A stretch of DNA of 45,474 nt from TMED13 sp042090305 (GCA_042090305.1 JBELJQ010000014.1:1-45474), one strand, 5' to 3'; counted from the stretch's first letter, positions 8,603-16,892 are shown. The notes: a model not told the origin generated them from the sequence alone. A program made the numbers and translations.

Positions 8603-10591
8603 CTAAGCTGATTTTTCTTTACCGTCATCATCTGAACCCTTTTTATCAGTAACATCTTCAAAATCAGCATCAACCACTTTTTCGTCTTTCTTTGACTTTG
8701 AGGTTTTTGCATTTTTTTTCGGACTGTCTTTACCTGAGCCTTTTGATTTTTCTTGATCGGCTTTTTCTTTTTCAGCCTTTTCCTGAGCTTCTTTATATAT
8801 TACTTCCCCAAGTTTCATGGAATCTTGAACTAAAGCATCAGTTTTCTCCTTAAGTTCTGACGGTTCTGATTTCTCATTCTTTAGGGTTTCTTTAAGAGAA
8901 TCTAGAGATTTTTCTATCTTTTCTTTATCTTCTTTAGATATTTTCTCTCCGTACTCTTTTAAGCTTTTTTCAGTGCTATGAACAATTGAATCTGCATTAT
9001 TTCGTGCTTCGATTGCCTCAATTTTCTTCTTATCAGCATCTGCATTTGCCTCAGCGTCTTTAACCATTTTTTCGATATCTTCATCCGATAGTCCACCAGA
9101 GGCTTTGATTTGTATCTGATGCTCTTTACCTGTTGCCTTGTCTTTAGCAGATACTTTAACAATACCATTTGCGTCAATATCAAATGTTACTTCAATTTGA
9201 GGGGTACCTTTGGGTGCCGGTGGAATGCCAACTAAATCAAATTGGCCTAAAAGCTTATTATCTGACGCTATCTGCCTTTCACCCTGAAAAACTCTAATAG
9301 TAACTGCCGATTGGTTATCATCAGCCGTGGAAAAAGTTTGACTCTTATTTGTTGGAATTGTTGTGTTTTTCTCAATTAGTTTTGTGAAAACACCTCCTAA
9401 GGTTTCTATGCCTAGTGACAATGGCGTAACGTCAAGTAATAATACATCTTTAACATCACCTGATAACACGCCTCCTTGTACTGCAGCACCAAGAGCAACA
9501 ACCTCATCGGGATTTACGCCTCTGTTAGGTTCTTTACCAAAATAATTCTTTACTGCTTCTATAACCTTTGGCATTCTAGTCATACCTCCAACAAGAATGA
9601 CATCATCAATCTCTCCAGGACTCAATCCAGCGTCTTTTAATGCTTGTTTGCAAGGTTCGATCGTTTTTTCAACTAGTGAACCAACTAATGCTTCAAATTT
9701 TGATCTAGATAATTTTATATTCAAGTGTTTAGGTCCCGAAGCATCGGCTGTAATGAATGGTAAATTGACCTCTGTTTGAGGCGCAGTCGAAAGTTCAATT
9801 TTTGCTTTTTCAGCTGCTTCTTTAAGCCTTTGTAAAGCTAATTTGTCATTTTTTAGATCAATAGATTGTTCTTTTTTAAATTCAGTAACAAAATAATCTA
9901 TCAGGACGTTATCAAAGTCTTCACCACCTAGTTGAGTGTCACCGTTAGTTGCTTTTACCTCAAATACTCCATCACCAATCTCAAGAATTGAAATATCAAA
10001 TGTTCCACCACCTAGGTCATAAACAGCCACTGTTCCCGTTTTTTTCTTGTCTAATCCATATGCAAGTGCTGCCGCTGTTGGTTCATTTATAATCCTTTTG
10101 ACATCCATACCAGCAATTTTACCTGCATCTTTAGTTGCTTGTCTTTGTGCATCATTAAAGTATGCTGGTACAGTAATAACGGCTTCGGTGACCTTCTTTC
10201 CTAGAAATTTTTCGGCTGTCTCTTTCATCTTTTGCAGAATTTTTGCGCTTATTTGACTTGGCGAATACTTTTTAGAGTCAATTTGAAGCCACGCGTCTTG
10301 ATTATCACCTGCAGTAATTTTATATGGTAAAACTTCACTATCTTTTTTTACAGAGGGATCATTCATTCTTCTGCCAATTAATCGTTTGATAGCAAATAAT
10401 GTTTTCTCTGGATTTGTAACTGCTTGTCTTTTAGCCGCTTGGCCTACTAATGTTTCTTCACCTTCGGTGAATGCTACCATAGATGGAGTTGTTCGAGCTC
10501 CCTCTACATTTTCTATTACTTTTGGGGATTTGCCATCCATGATGGCAACACAAGAATTTGTTGTACCAAGGTCGATACCTATAACTGTCAT
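8603..10591 (-). CDS. dnaK: Chaperone DnaK (Hsp70)
   Basis: A 662-residue Hsp70. The start at 10591 is chosen because it gives MTVIGIDLGTTNSC, the standard DnaK N-terminus, with AAGGAG 6 bp upstream; the open frame continues to 10657 but that 22-residue extension has no family counterpart. Nucleotide-binding domain landmarks include GIDLGTTNS, AVYDLGGGTFDISIL and ILVGGMTRMP. The substrate-binding domain starts about residue 390 (LLLDVTPLSLGIET). The C-terminal end has the usual VVDADFEDV followed by a further highly charged tail (KKGSDDDGKEKSA), slightly longer than normal. It works with DnaJ and GrpE, both adjacent. Confidence 0.97.
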   Translation of the reverse strand: MTVIGIDLGTTNSCVAIMDGKSPKVIENVEGARTTPSMVAFTEGEETLVGQAAKRQAVTNPEKTLFAIKRLIGRRMNDPSVKKDSEVLPYKITAGDNQDAWLQIDSKKYSPSQISAKILQKMKETAEKFLGKKVTEAVITVPAYFNDAQRQATKDAGKIAGMDVKRIINEPTAAALAYGLDKKKTGTVAVYDLGGGTFDISILEIGDGVFEVKATNGDTQLGGEDFDNVLIDYFVTEFKKEQSIDLKNDKLALQRLKEAAEKAKIELSTAPQTEVNLPFITADASGPKHLNIKLSRSKFEALVGSLVEKTIEPCKQALKDAGLSPGEIDDVILVGGMTRMPKVIEAVKNYFGKEPNRGVNPDEVVALGAAVQGGVLSGDVKDVLLLDVTPLSLGIETLGGVFTKLIEKNTTIPTNKSQTFSTADDNQSAVTIRVFQGERQIASDNKLLGQFDLVGIPPAPKGTPQIEVTFDIDANGIVKVSAKDKATGKEHQIQIKASGGLSDEDIEKMVKDAEANADADKKKIEAIEARNNADSIVHSTEKSLKEYGEKISKEDKEKIEKSLDSLKETLKNEKSEPSELKEKTDALVQDSMKLGEVIYKEAQEKAEKEKADQEKSKGSGKDSPKKNAKTSKSKKDEKVVDADFEDVTDKKGSDDDGKEKSA

Positions 10592-10597
10592 AATACG

Positions 10598-10603
10598 CTC
10601 CTT
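10598..10603 (-). promoter_or_regulatory. Strong Shine-Dalgarno site of dnaK
   Basis: AAGGAG on the minus strand, 6 bp before the ATG at 10591. This is one of few textbook ribosome-binding sites in the window and decides the dnaK start against the upstream in-frame ATG cluster at 10642-10657. Confidence 0.75.
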
Positions 10604-10630
10604 TTCTTCCTTAATATTGGACAGATAAAA

Positions 10631-10657
10631 ATGATGACCCATAATTGGCATCATCAT
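10631..10657 (-). promoter_or_regulatory. Inverted repeat in the dnaK leader
   Basis: The minus-strand arms ATGATGATGCC (10647-10657) and GGGTCATCAT (10631-10640) can form a hairpin with a 6-nt loop: seven Watson-Crick pairs, one G-U pair, a mismatch and a C-G pair. It lies about 40 nt upstream of the dnaK start codon. It does not match the HrcA operator (CIRCE). It could be an operator, an mRNA stability element or part of a thermosensing leader; which cannot be told from sequence. Confidence 0.4.
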
Positions 10658-10685
10658 AACTTATTAATAAAGCATTTTTTCTTAT

Positions 10686-10711
10686 ATTATAAAAAGCTAG
10701 AGAAAATCAAG
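10686..10711 (-). promoter_or_regulatory. Possible heat-shock or housekeeping promoter of dnaK
   Basis: On the minus strand CTTGATT at 10705-10711 is followed by TATAAT at 10686-10691. The CTTG start resembles the -35 element of alphaproteobacterial RpoH promoters, but the spacing to TATAAT (13 bp from TTGATT) is short for sigma-70; an ATATAAG slightly downstream gives a better distance. The 10592-10780 gap between grpE and dnaK is the only room for a separate dnaK promoter. Weakly supported. Confidence 0.25.
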
Positions 10712-10780
10712 GAAAAAATGAATTTTTTAAATAAAGATATTATAATTACGTATTACCCTACAAGAATATCCAGTGATTAC

Positions 10781-11407
10781 TTAATCAGATGTAGGTTTTT
10801 TATTTTTTGCCTCGGGTCCTTTTGATACAACAACCATTGCTGGTCTCAATAGTCGGTCGGCTATTTTATATCCCTTTTGCATTTCTTCTATAATCAAACC
10901 TGTCTCTGATTCGTGGTGTTTGTGGGACACAGCTTGATGTAGTTCAGGGTTAAACTTTTCTTTCATGGATACAAATGGTTTAACACCATTTCTTTCAAAA
11001 ATTGTAAGCATCTCTTTTTCGACAGACTCAAGACCAAGAACTAAATTTTTCAGGACAGTTGATTTATCAAGTTCGTCTTTAGGTATTGAATGAACTGCTC
11101 TTTGGAAATTGTCAGCGACTGTTAAAATATCAAGTGAAAATGTTTTAATTGAATACTTAAAGCTGTCACTAACTTCTTTTTCGTGTCTTTTTCGCAGATT
11201 ATCATTTTCTGCTAACTCTCTCAAAAGTTTATCCTCAACATCTTTTAATTTTTCTTTAAGTTCATCTATATTTTTTTTCATTACAATGTCTGTTTTCTGT
11301 TCCTTGCTAGTATTTTTTTGATTCATTTTTGGATTTTCAACCCCTTTATTTAATTTTTCAGAACCATCTGAATTATTTGATGATTGTGACTTTTTTATTT
11401 CCGTCAT
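10781..11407 (-). CDS. grpE: Nucleotide exchange factor GrpE
   Basis: A 208-residue GrpE. A charged, low-complexity N-terminus (1-45) leads into a long coiled coil (about 45-100, rich in Lys/Glu/Leu heptads) and the C-terminal beta domain, whose signature is visible in NPELHQAVSH and GYKIADRLLRPAMVVVSKG. It releases ADP from DnaK. It lies 9 bp downstream of hrcA and 190 bp upstream of dnaK, the usual hrcA-grpE-dnaK order. Confidence 0.95.
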   Translation of the reverse strand: MTEIKKSQSSNNSDGSEKLNKGVENPKMNQKNTSKEQKTDIVMKKNIDELKEKLKDVEDKLLRELAENDNLRKRHEKEVSDSFKYSIKTFSLDILTVADNFQRAVHSIPKDELDKSTVLKNLVLGLESVEKEMLTIFERNGVKPFVSMKEKFNPELHQAVSHKHHESETGLIIEEMQKGYKIADRLLRPAMVVVSKGPEAKNKKPTSD

Positions 11408-11416
11408 ACTATCTCC

Positions 11417-12517
11417 TTACTTTATCTCAAATCTTTCACTAATTAATTCTGCAGTGTAATCTACAACTGGAATAATCTTAGCGTAATTTATTCTCATTGG
11501 CCCTATGACACCAATAGCTCCAATTATTTCTTTATTTTGATTTCTAAATGGACTTATTATTGTGGAGCAACCTGTTAAACCAAACAAGTTGTTTTCTGAT
11601 CCAATATAAATTTGAAGCCCCTCAGCTATTTGTGTCTCGTCAATTATACCCATAAGATTCTTTTTATTTTCAAGCTTCTCGATAAGAAGGCGAATGTCCT
11701 CGAGCTGTTCCATAGCTTTCACATCCTCTAAAAGTTTTGAAGTTCCAGTAACAATTAACTTACTTTTCTTAGTCGCATCATCCCAACAAGCAAGTCCCTC
11801 ATCAATCAATTTATTAGAGGCTTTATCAATTTTTACTCTATCATTTTTTATTTCGTCTTTAATAATCTGCTTACTTTGTAAAAGTGTCTTACCTTTTGTA
11901 ATTGAATTTAAATAATTTGTTGTTTCTACCAATAAAGAGCTCGGTAGACCTTTAGGCGTTTTTATTATTCTGTTCTCAATCATTCCACTCTCAGTAACTA
12001 AAATAACTAAAGCCTTGTCATTACCAACAGGAACGAACTCTATGTGCTTTAAATGTCCATCCATAGTCGGGGCTACAACCACACCTGCACAATCTGACAA
12101 ACCAGAGAGTAGTGAGCTGGCATCATTACAAAGTTCATCAATATTGTTGGACTTATTTCTAATTGTTTTTTTTATTTCATCATACTCATTATCCTTTAAT
12201 TTTCCGACTTGTAACAATCCATCTACGAAAAATCGAAGCCCTAAATCTGTTGGAACTCTTCCAGCCGAGGTGTGATTACTCTTGAGCAAACCTGACTCTT
12301 GAAGGTCAAACATTACGTTCCTTATGGAAGCAGGTGATAACTGCTCTCCCATTTTAAAGGATAATTTCCTTGAACCTACAGGATTACCTGTCTTTAAAAA
12401 ATCATTAACTATTAAAGAAAAAATCTCTTTAGACCTTGTATCCAAGTCTTTTAAATGAGATGGTATTGCTTTCTTAAAATTATTTTTTACTATTTTAAAA
12501 TTCTTTGTTAGTTTCAT
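11417..12517 (-). CDS. hrcA: Heat-inducible transcription repressor HrcA
   Basis: A 366-residue repressor from the ATG at 12517; the frame is open to another ATG at 12535, but that adds only MCIIII with no support. The N-terminal winged helix has TRSKEIFSLIVNDFLKTGNP and GSRKLSF, followed by the typical SPASIRNVMFDLQESGLL and HTSAGRVPTDLGLRFFVDGL. The C-terminal GAF-like domain includes GPMRINYAKIIPVVDY near the end. HrcA binds CIRCE operators at groESL and related genes and is titrated by GroEL. No CIRCE sequence is visible in the window, so its targets are probably elsewhere. It is divergent from rph. Confidence 0.95.
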   Translation of the reverse strand: MKLTKNFKIVKNNFKKAIPSHLKDLDTRSKEIFSLIVNDFLKTGNPVGSRKLSFKMGEQLSPASIRNVMFDLQESGLLKSNHTSAGRVPTDLGLRFFVDGLLQVGKLKDNEYDEIKKTIRNKSNNIDELCNDASSLLSGLSDCAGVVVAPTMDGHLKHIEFVPVGNDKALVILVTESGMIENRIIKTPKGLPSSLLVETTNYLNSITKGKTLLQSKQIIKDEIKNDRVKIDKASNKLIDEGLACWDDATKKSKLIVTGTSKLLEDVKAMEQLEDIRLLIEKLENKKNLMGIIDETQIAEGLQIYIGSENNLFGLTGCSTIISPFRNQNKEIIGAIGVIGPMRINYAKIIPVVDYTAELISERFEIK

Positions 12518-12531
12518 GATTATGATTATAC
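12504..12531 (+). promoter_or_regulatory. Candidate rph promoter inside the hrcA start
   Basis: TTGTTA (12504-12509) and TATACA (12526-12531) are spaced 16 bp apart on the plus strand. The predicted start site, about 12538, leaves a leader of about 16 nt before rph. On the other strand TATAAT (12524-12529) overlaps the same bases and would start hrcA transcription at or next to its ATG. The two promoters therefore appear superimposed in a 36-bp gap. Confidence 0.35.
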
Positions 12532-12553
12532 ACAAAAATTAGTAGATTAAAAA

Positions 12554-13267
12554 ATGAGAAAATACAATAGAAAAAATTTTGAGTTAAGAAATATTGAAAT
12601 ACATAAGAATTTTATAAATAATGCCGATGGTTCTTGTTTAATTAGTTTTGGTGATACAAGAGTCATATGCACTGCAACTATAGAAAATGATGTTCCTCAG
12701 TGGCTAAAAAAATCTGGTGGTGGATGGGTAACTGCTGAATATGGTATGTTACCTGGGTCAACTTCTTCTAGAAATAAAAGAGAGTCAAGATCTGGAAAAC
12801 AGTCAGGACGAACCATGGAAATTCAAAGGCTTATCGGAAGGTCTCTCAGATCGGTCATTGATTTGAAAATCTTGGGAGAAAAAACAATTTTAGTTGATTG
12901 CGATGTGATTGAAGCAGATGGTGGTACGAGAACAGCAAGTATTACCGGTGGTTTTGTGGCCCTATACCTAGCTATTAAAAAACAATTAGATAATGGTTCA
13001 ATGACTAAAAATCCAGTTGTCGATTTTATTGCTGCTCTATCTTGTGGGGTTGTAAATAATGAGATACTAGTCGATTTAGATTATAATGAGGATTCTACTG
13101 CTGAAGTTGACGCTAATTTTGTTCTGACCAAAACGTCAGGTTTCTCAGAAGTACAGGCATCAGGTGAAGAAAATACTTTTTCATCAGAAACCCTGATTGA
13201 CATGCTAAAACATATTGAAAAAGCATGCGAAAAAATTTTTAAGCTACAAGAAGATGTTACTAGGTAA
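12554..13267 (+). CDS. rph: Ribonuclease PH
   Basis: A 237-residue phosphorolytic 3'-5' exoribonuclease that trims tRNA 3' ends. Family features are seen throughout: GSCLISFGDTRVICTATIE near residue 27, GWVTAEYGMLPGST near 57, RTMEIQRLIGRSLR and the active-site VDCDVIEADGGTRTASI near 115. Length matches the family. It overlaps the next gene, rdgB, by 14 bp, a conserved rph-rdgB pair. The usual third partner hemW is absent here. Confidence 0.96.
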   Translation: MRKYNRKNFELRNIEIHKNFINNADGSCLISFGDTRVICTATIENDVPQWLKKSGGGWVTAEYGMLPGSTSSRNKRESRSGKQSGRTMEIQRLIGRSLRSVIDLKILGEKTILVDCDVIEADGGTRTASITGGFVALYLAIKKQLDNGSMTKNPVVDFIAALSCGVVNNEILVDLDYNEDSTAEVDANFVLTKTSGFSEVQASGEENTFSSETLIDMLKHIEKACEKIFKLQEDVTR

Positions 13268-13865
13268 ATACATCGTTACTGGAGATGAAATTGTTCTTGC
13301 CACACATAATCTCGGGAAAGTGGATGAATTTAAAGTTCTTCTTTCAGGTTACAAATTCAAGATACTTACTTCTGCTGATCTAGATATCGGCGATATTGAT
13401 GAAACTGGAAGCAGTTTTGAAGAAAACTCTATTTTAAAAGTTAAAACTATACCGTCCAACTACTATGCAATAGCCGATGATTCTGGATTGTGCATCAGAA
13501 ACCTTAATGATAATCCTGGCATCCTATCTGCTCGTTATGCTAAAAGCTGTGGAGGGTGGTATGAAGCTATGAAAAAACTTTATTATGAAAACCATAAAAA
13601 AAATTCAGACAATTTTGAGGCAAAATTTTGTTGCTCTTTATCAATAAAATTTCCTGATGGTAAAATATTTTCTTATTCCGGTAATGTTGATGGGAGGATA
13701 ACATGGCCACCTAGAGGAAGAAATGGATTCGGCTATGATCCCTTTTTCATTCCATCTGGCGAAAGCATAACTTACGGTGAAATGAATTATTCAGAAAAGA
13801 TCCAAACAGACCACAGAAGTATTGCTTTTAAGAAACTTTCTAAAGCTCACTTAAAGAACAACTAG
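13254..13865 (+). CDS. rdgB: XTP/dITP pyrophosphatase (non-canonical NTP house-cleaning)
   Basis: A 203-residue HAM1/RdgB protein from the ATG at 13254, which overlaps the rph stop region by 14 bp. An earlier ATG at 13215 would overlap rph by 53 bp and adds residues without family match. Motifs are EIVLATHNLGKVDEF (substrate and phosphate binding), ADDSGLCIRNLNDNPGI with the catalytic acidic residues, SARYA, and GRNGFGYDPFF. It hydrolyses ITP, dITP and XTP to keep deaminated purines out of nucleic acids. The 3' end overlaps the convergent LppC-like gene by 26 bp. Confidence 0.94.
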   Translation: MLLGKYIVTGDEIVLATHNLGKVDEFKVLLSGYKFKILTSADLDIGDIDETGSSFEENSILKVKTIPSNYYAIADDSGLCIRNLNDNPGILSARYAKSCGGWYEAMKKLYYENHKKNSDNFEAKFCCSLSIKFPDGKIFSYSGNVDGRITWPPRGRNGFGYDPFFIPSGESITYGEMNYSEKIQTDHRSIAFKKLSKAHLKNN

Positions 13866-15612
13866 AAACATTTAATACTCTATCATTTTTTAGGACCTTT
13901 TTTAAAAATGTTTCTCTTCTCAATAGACCTAGGTTAATTTGACTATTACTAAAAGTTCCAAAATGAATATTCTGGTTATCTTCATTTTCAAATTTATAAT
14001 TACTAACTAAGTCTATTAAATCATAAATATAGTAATTAAACGAAAGAGGAGCTTTGGAGAATATATCTATAAAATTTTGCCTGAAATCCTCTGGTTTTTC
14101 TTTTAAACTTGTGACATAAAATGTACCTTCAAAAACCTTGTCTAATTTTTTTGTATCTTCCCACAAACTTGTTCCGAAAATAAACGTATTATCTGAATTG
14201 ATGTCGTAAAAAGCTAAATGCGATAAAACCTCTATAAGCTGATCTCCTTGCGAGGCAACTATTACTGCATCGTAGGGTACGTCTAAAGTAAGTTGTTTTT
14301 CAAGGTTCTTAAGTTGAAATTTTCTCTCAGTTTTACTTAAAGTTTTATCACTTTTCACTCTATCGATTTCCTCATTCAACCGTAATTTTCTACTTTCAAA
14401 TCTACTAAGAGTTTTAATTTCATCATTTAAATTTATAAAATCAGATAGCTCAAAAAAATCCACATTAAATCTTTTAAAATTGTTGTTAGGGGTATTGTTA
14501 AAACTTTCTTTGATCACTTGTCCATATCTATTATTTTGAAAAATCAATAAAACTCTTTCAAGTTCATTTTCTGTTAAGCTTTTTTTAATACATGATATCT
14601 GGTCATCAGGATTCTCTCCTGATACAACAATGTTTTTAGAGATATTTGAAAAATCTGGTGAAAGACTAAAAAATGTAACCTCACCGTTTGATAAATAATC
14701 TTTGATCTCTTTTGTTTCATCAGAAAATATAGGCCCAATAAAAGTTTTTATACCATCATTGACACCTTGTTTTGCGGCCTCCAGAGCACCAGATGGCGTC
14801 CCTTTTGTGTCATATATTTTAAAAACAATTTTGTTAGGCTTAGTGCTCATACTATAACGAAGAGAATTCATTACAAGGTCACCCGCAGCTTTCTTTTTTC
14901 CTGTAAGTGGTATTAATATCCCAATATCTTCATAATTCAGTTCTTGAGACGGTAAGGGTTTTTCTTCTATTTTTATTTCTTTTTGACGAAAAAAAGTTAC
15001 GACTTCCTCTGAATTCTCATTTTTCACAGAACTTTTGACTTCATTTTTATCATCTAAAGTTTTTTCAATCTCAATTTCTTTATTGACGGCATCTAGGTTG
15101 TTCTTGTCAGATAGTTCAAATGAGTTGTTATTTATCTCTCGAGATTCTATTTCCTTTTTCTTAAATTTAAAACTTTCCGTTTTACTTATTTTTTCTTCAG
15201 CCTCAGTTTTATCTTGCATAATAACTTTTTTTATAACCACCTCCTGCTTATTGTCTTTAACTACTTTATCTAACTTTTTTGATTTTTCCTCTCGGGTACT
15301 ATTAGAACTCTTTTCATTTCCATCATCTTCAAATAAATCAAAGAAAAAACTTATGATCTCACTTTTATCCTTTCTTGCCTGACCCATTTCACTTAATTCA
15401 GACAGGTTGCCATCCTTCCTCTTATTTGGCTTTCTTTTAATTGAATCTCTGGGGGGAAGATCTGTTAATTTTTTCTTTTTTTCAACTTTTTTTTCTGACT
15501 GAATCTTTTTTTCATCGCTGTCTTTATAAAACATAAAGGTTTTATTTGATTCGCAACTATATATAAAAAAAAGTATTAAAAATGGAAAAGCCCTCAAATA
15601 AGTTGTGTTCAT
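13840..15612 (-). CDS. LppC/LpoA-like lipoprotein (penicillin-binding protein activator family)
   Basis: A 590-residue lipoprotein from the ATG at 15612, which gives a good lipoprotein signal with lipobox cysteine at residue 20 (FLILFFIYSC); the frame is open to 15723 but that would bury the signal. Residues about 30-225 form a long, low-complexity Lys/Glu/Ser linker. From about 229 to the end is a periplasmic-binding-protein type 1 fold opening with IGILIPLTGKKKAAGD, as in the LppC family. In gammaproteobacteria LpoA activates PBP1A from the outer membrane; the same role here is inference. It starts 19 bp from the divergent lolA start. Confidence 0.8.
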   Translation of the reverse strand: MNTTYLRAFPFLILFFIYSCESNKTFMFYKDSDEKKIQSEKKVEKKKKLTDLPPRDSIKRKPNKRKDGNLSELSEMGQARKDKSEIISFFFDLFEDDGNEKSSNSTREEKSKKLDKVVKDNKQEVVIKKVIMQDKTEAEEKISKTESFKFKKKEIESREINNNSFELSDKNNLDAVNKEIEIEKTLDDKNEVKSSVKNENSEEVVTFFRQKEIKIEEKPLPSQELNYEDIGILIPLTGKKKAAGDLVMNSLRYSMSTKPNKIVFKIYDTKGTPSGALEAAKQGVNDGIKTFIGPIFSDETKEIKDYLSNGEVTFFSLSPDFSNISKNIVVSGENPDDQISCIKKSLTENELERVLLIFQNNRYGQVIKESFNNTPNNNFKRFNVDFFELSDFINLNDEIKTLSRFESRKLRLNEEIDRVKSDKTLSKTERKFQLKNLEKQLTLDVPYDAVIVASQGDQLIEVLSHLAFYDINSDNTFIFGTSLWEDTKKLDKVFEGTFYVTSLKEKPEDFRQNFIDIFSKAPLSFNYYIYDLIDLVSNYKFENEDNQNIHFGTFSNSQINLGLLRRETFLKKVLKNDRVLNVSSCSLSEL

Positions 15613-15639
15613 AAAGTATTTTAAATAAGTTATGTTTAT
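15596..15639. repeat. 17-bp imperfect direct repeat spanning two divergent start codons
   Basis: AAATAAGTTGTGTTCAT (15596-15612) and AAATAAGTTATGTTTAT (15623-15639) match at 15 of 17 positions with a 27-bp period. The first copy ends on the start codon of the LppC-like gene (minus strand), the second covers the start of lolA. It may be a binding site for a shared regulator or a relic of a small duplication. Confidence 0.5.
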
Positions 15640-16231
15640 GTTTAAAAAGTTCCTAATCATATTTTTGTTATCCTTTTTATACACTAAAAGTTTTAGTGAT
15701 GTAAATACAGATAAAATTATCAATTATCTAAATAACTTCAGTACTCTTAAATCTGAATTTATTCAAGTTAATCAAAATGGCGATGTTTTAACTGGGAGAA
15801 TTTTACTTCTAAGGCCGGGGAAATTCAGAATCGAATATGACCAAATTTCACTTCTTATAATTAGCAATGGAAGAAAAGTAGCTGTCATAAATAAGGATAT
15901 CAAAAATATCAGTTTTTACAGATTGAATGATTTACCTAGTAGTATACTTTTATTTAAAGATATTTCATTAAGTCTTATCAATATTTTAAAATCTAATGAT
16001 AAAGATAATGTAATCGAAATACATTTTGAACCGAGGGGTGAAGAACAATCGGATATGATTGTAATGACATTCGAGAAAAAGCCATTCATAATGAAAAAAT
16101 GGACAATCTTAAGAAAAGATAATACCAAAACTACAATTACATTTACTGGCTTATTACTCAACACTAAAATTAGTAGTGCCTCATTTGATATTGATAAAGA
16201 AGATCCAAGGCCAGGAATATGGAGGGATTAA
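15632..16231 (+). CDS. lolA: Outer-membrane lipoprotein carrier protein LolA
   Basis: A 199-residue periplasmic protein with an N-terminal signal peptide (FKKFLIIFLLSFLYTKSFS). The mature part shows the LolA pattern: YLNNFSTLKSEFIQVN near residue 32, GRILLLRPGKFRIEYD near 55, then ISNGRKVAVINKD. LolA carries lipoproteins from the LolCDE complex to LolB. In many alphaproteobacteria lolA lies between ftsK and xth; here both are elsewhere, suggesting rearrangement. Starts at 15632 and 15638 are both possible. The stop overlaps the convergent regulator gene by 4 bp. Confidence 0.88.
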   Translation: MFMFKKFLIIFLLSFLYTKSFSDVNTDKIINYLNNFSTLKSEFIQVNQNGDVLTGRILLLRPGKFRIEYDQISLLIISNGRKVAVINKDIKNISFYRLNDLPSSILLFKDISLSLINILKSNDKDNVIEIHFEPRGEEQSDMIVMTFEKKPFIMKKWTILRKDNTKTTITFTGLLLNTKISSASFDIDKEDPRPGIWRD

Positions 16232-16881
16232 CTCTGATTTAGAAAATATTTCTTTCCCACTTGAATTATTATTTTAGGTTCGTTGGGATCTTTTTCTATT
16301 TTTTTCCTTAACCTATAAACTAAAGATTCTATGGTATGAGTTTCCATTTTTAAATTATAACCCCAAACATTCGAAAGTAAGTCATTCTTTGTTGAACCTT
16401 CTTTCCTGGCATATAAGTATTCCAAAAACCTGCACTCTAATTCTGTTAATTTTATTTCTTTTCTATTACTATCAACTAAAAGTGATTCATTTGGAGCAAA
16501 TGATAAGTCTCCAATTTTCTTGTTCCTTCTTAGACGTTCAAGACTTTTAAACGCGTTATTAATGTGTACAAATAAATCCTCTACTCTGAATGGAGTTGTA
16601 ATAATTTTGAAAGAATTTGAAAATTTCATACCTATTTCTTTTTTACTTAAAACTAAAATCACTTCTGTTGCATATCCCTTTACAATTTTTTCAAGTTCCT
16701 TTATTTCGTCATTAACGGTTATTTCTATAATTATAACTTTTCTTTTTATATCTATTTTTTTTAAATTCTTTAAATTTTTCAATGCTTTAGTAATAAACTT
16801 CTTTTCCACTACTAATGATGAAATCTCATTTGTAATGAATTCTTTTTTAAAAATGGTTATTATTGAATTACTCAATTTCAT
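16228..16881 (-). CDS. OmpR-type winged-helix regulator with degenerate receiver domain
   Basis: A 217-residue protein. The C-terminal half (about 120-217) is a clear OmpR/PhoB winged helix: IKLTELECRFLEYLYAR, NVWGY and the ESLVYRLRKKIEKDP recognition part. The N-terminal half has receiver-like length and secondary-structure pattern but lacks the chemistry: the acidic pair is absent, the phospho-acceptor position reads VIIIEITV with Glu53 in place of Asp, and the conserved Lys is Thr in TTPFR (95-99). It is therefore unlikely to be controlled by phosphorylation. Related regulators sit beside an L,D-transpeptidase gene in other alphaproteobacteria, as here. The divergent start of that gene is 11 bp away. 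Confidence 0.8.
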   Translation of the reverse strand: MKLSNSIITIFKKEFITNEISSLVVEKKFITKALKNLKNLKKIDIKRKVIIIEITVNDEIKELEKIVKGYATEVILVLSKKEIGMKFSNSFKIITTPFRVEDLFVHINNAFKSLERLRRNKKIGDLSFAPNESLLVDSNRKEIKLTELECRFLEYLYARKEGSTKNDLLSNVWGYNLKMETHTIESLVYRLRKKIEKDPNEPKIIIQVGKKYFLNQS

Positions 16882-16892
16882 ATTTCCTTAAG

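Noticed and set aside
10592..10657. 22-residue N-terminal extension of DnaK from in-frame ATGs
   Set aside because: The standard DnaK N-terminus and a strong AAGGAG site both point to 10591; the extension coincides with the leader hairpin.
10631..10825. Plus-strand 64-codon open frame in the grpE-dnaK gap
   Set aside because: It overlaps the end of grpE, has no family pattern and its start is the palindrome itself.
10592..12553. CIRCE operator for HrcA
   Set aside because: No TTAGCACTC-N9-GAGTGCTAA or close variant is visible before hrcA or dnaK.
15035..15382. 115-codon open frame opposite the LppC-like linker
   Set aside because: It is the antisense of a low-complexity Lys/Glu/Ser region, which yields Ser/Phe/Leu-rich frames by chance.
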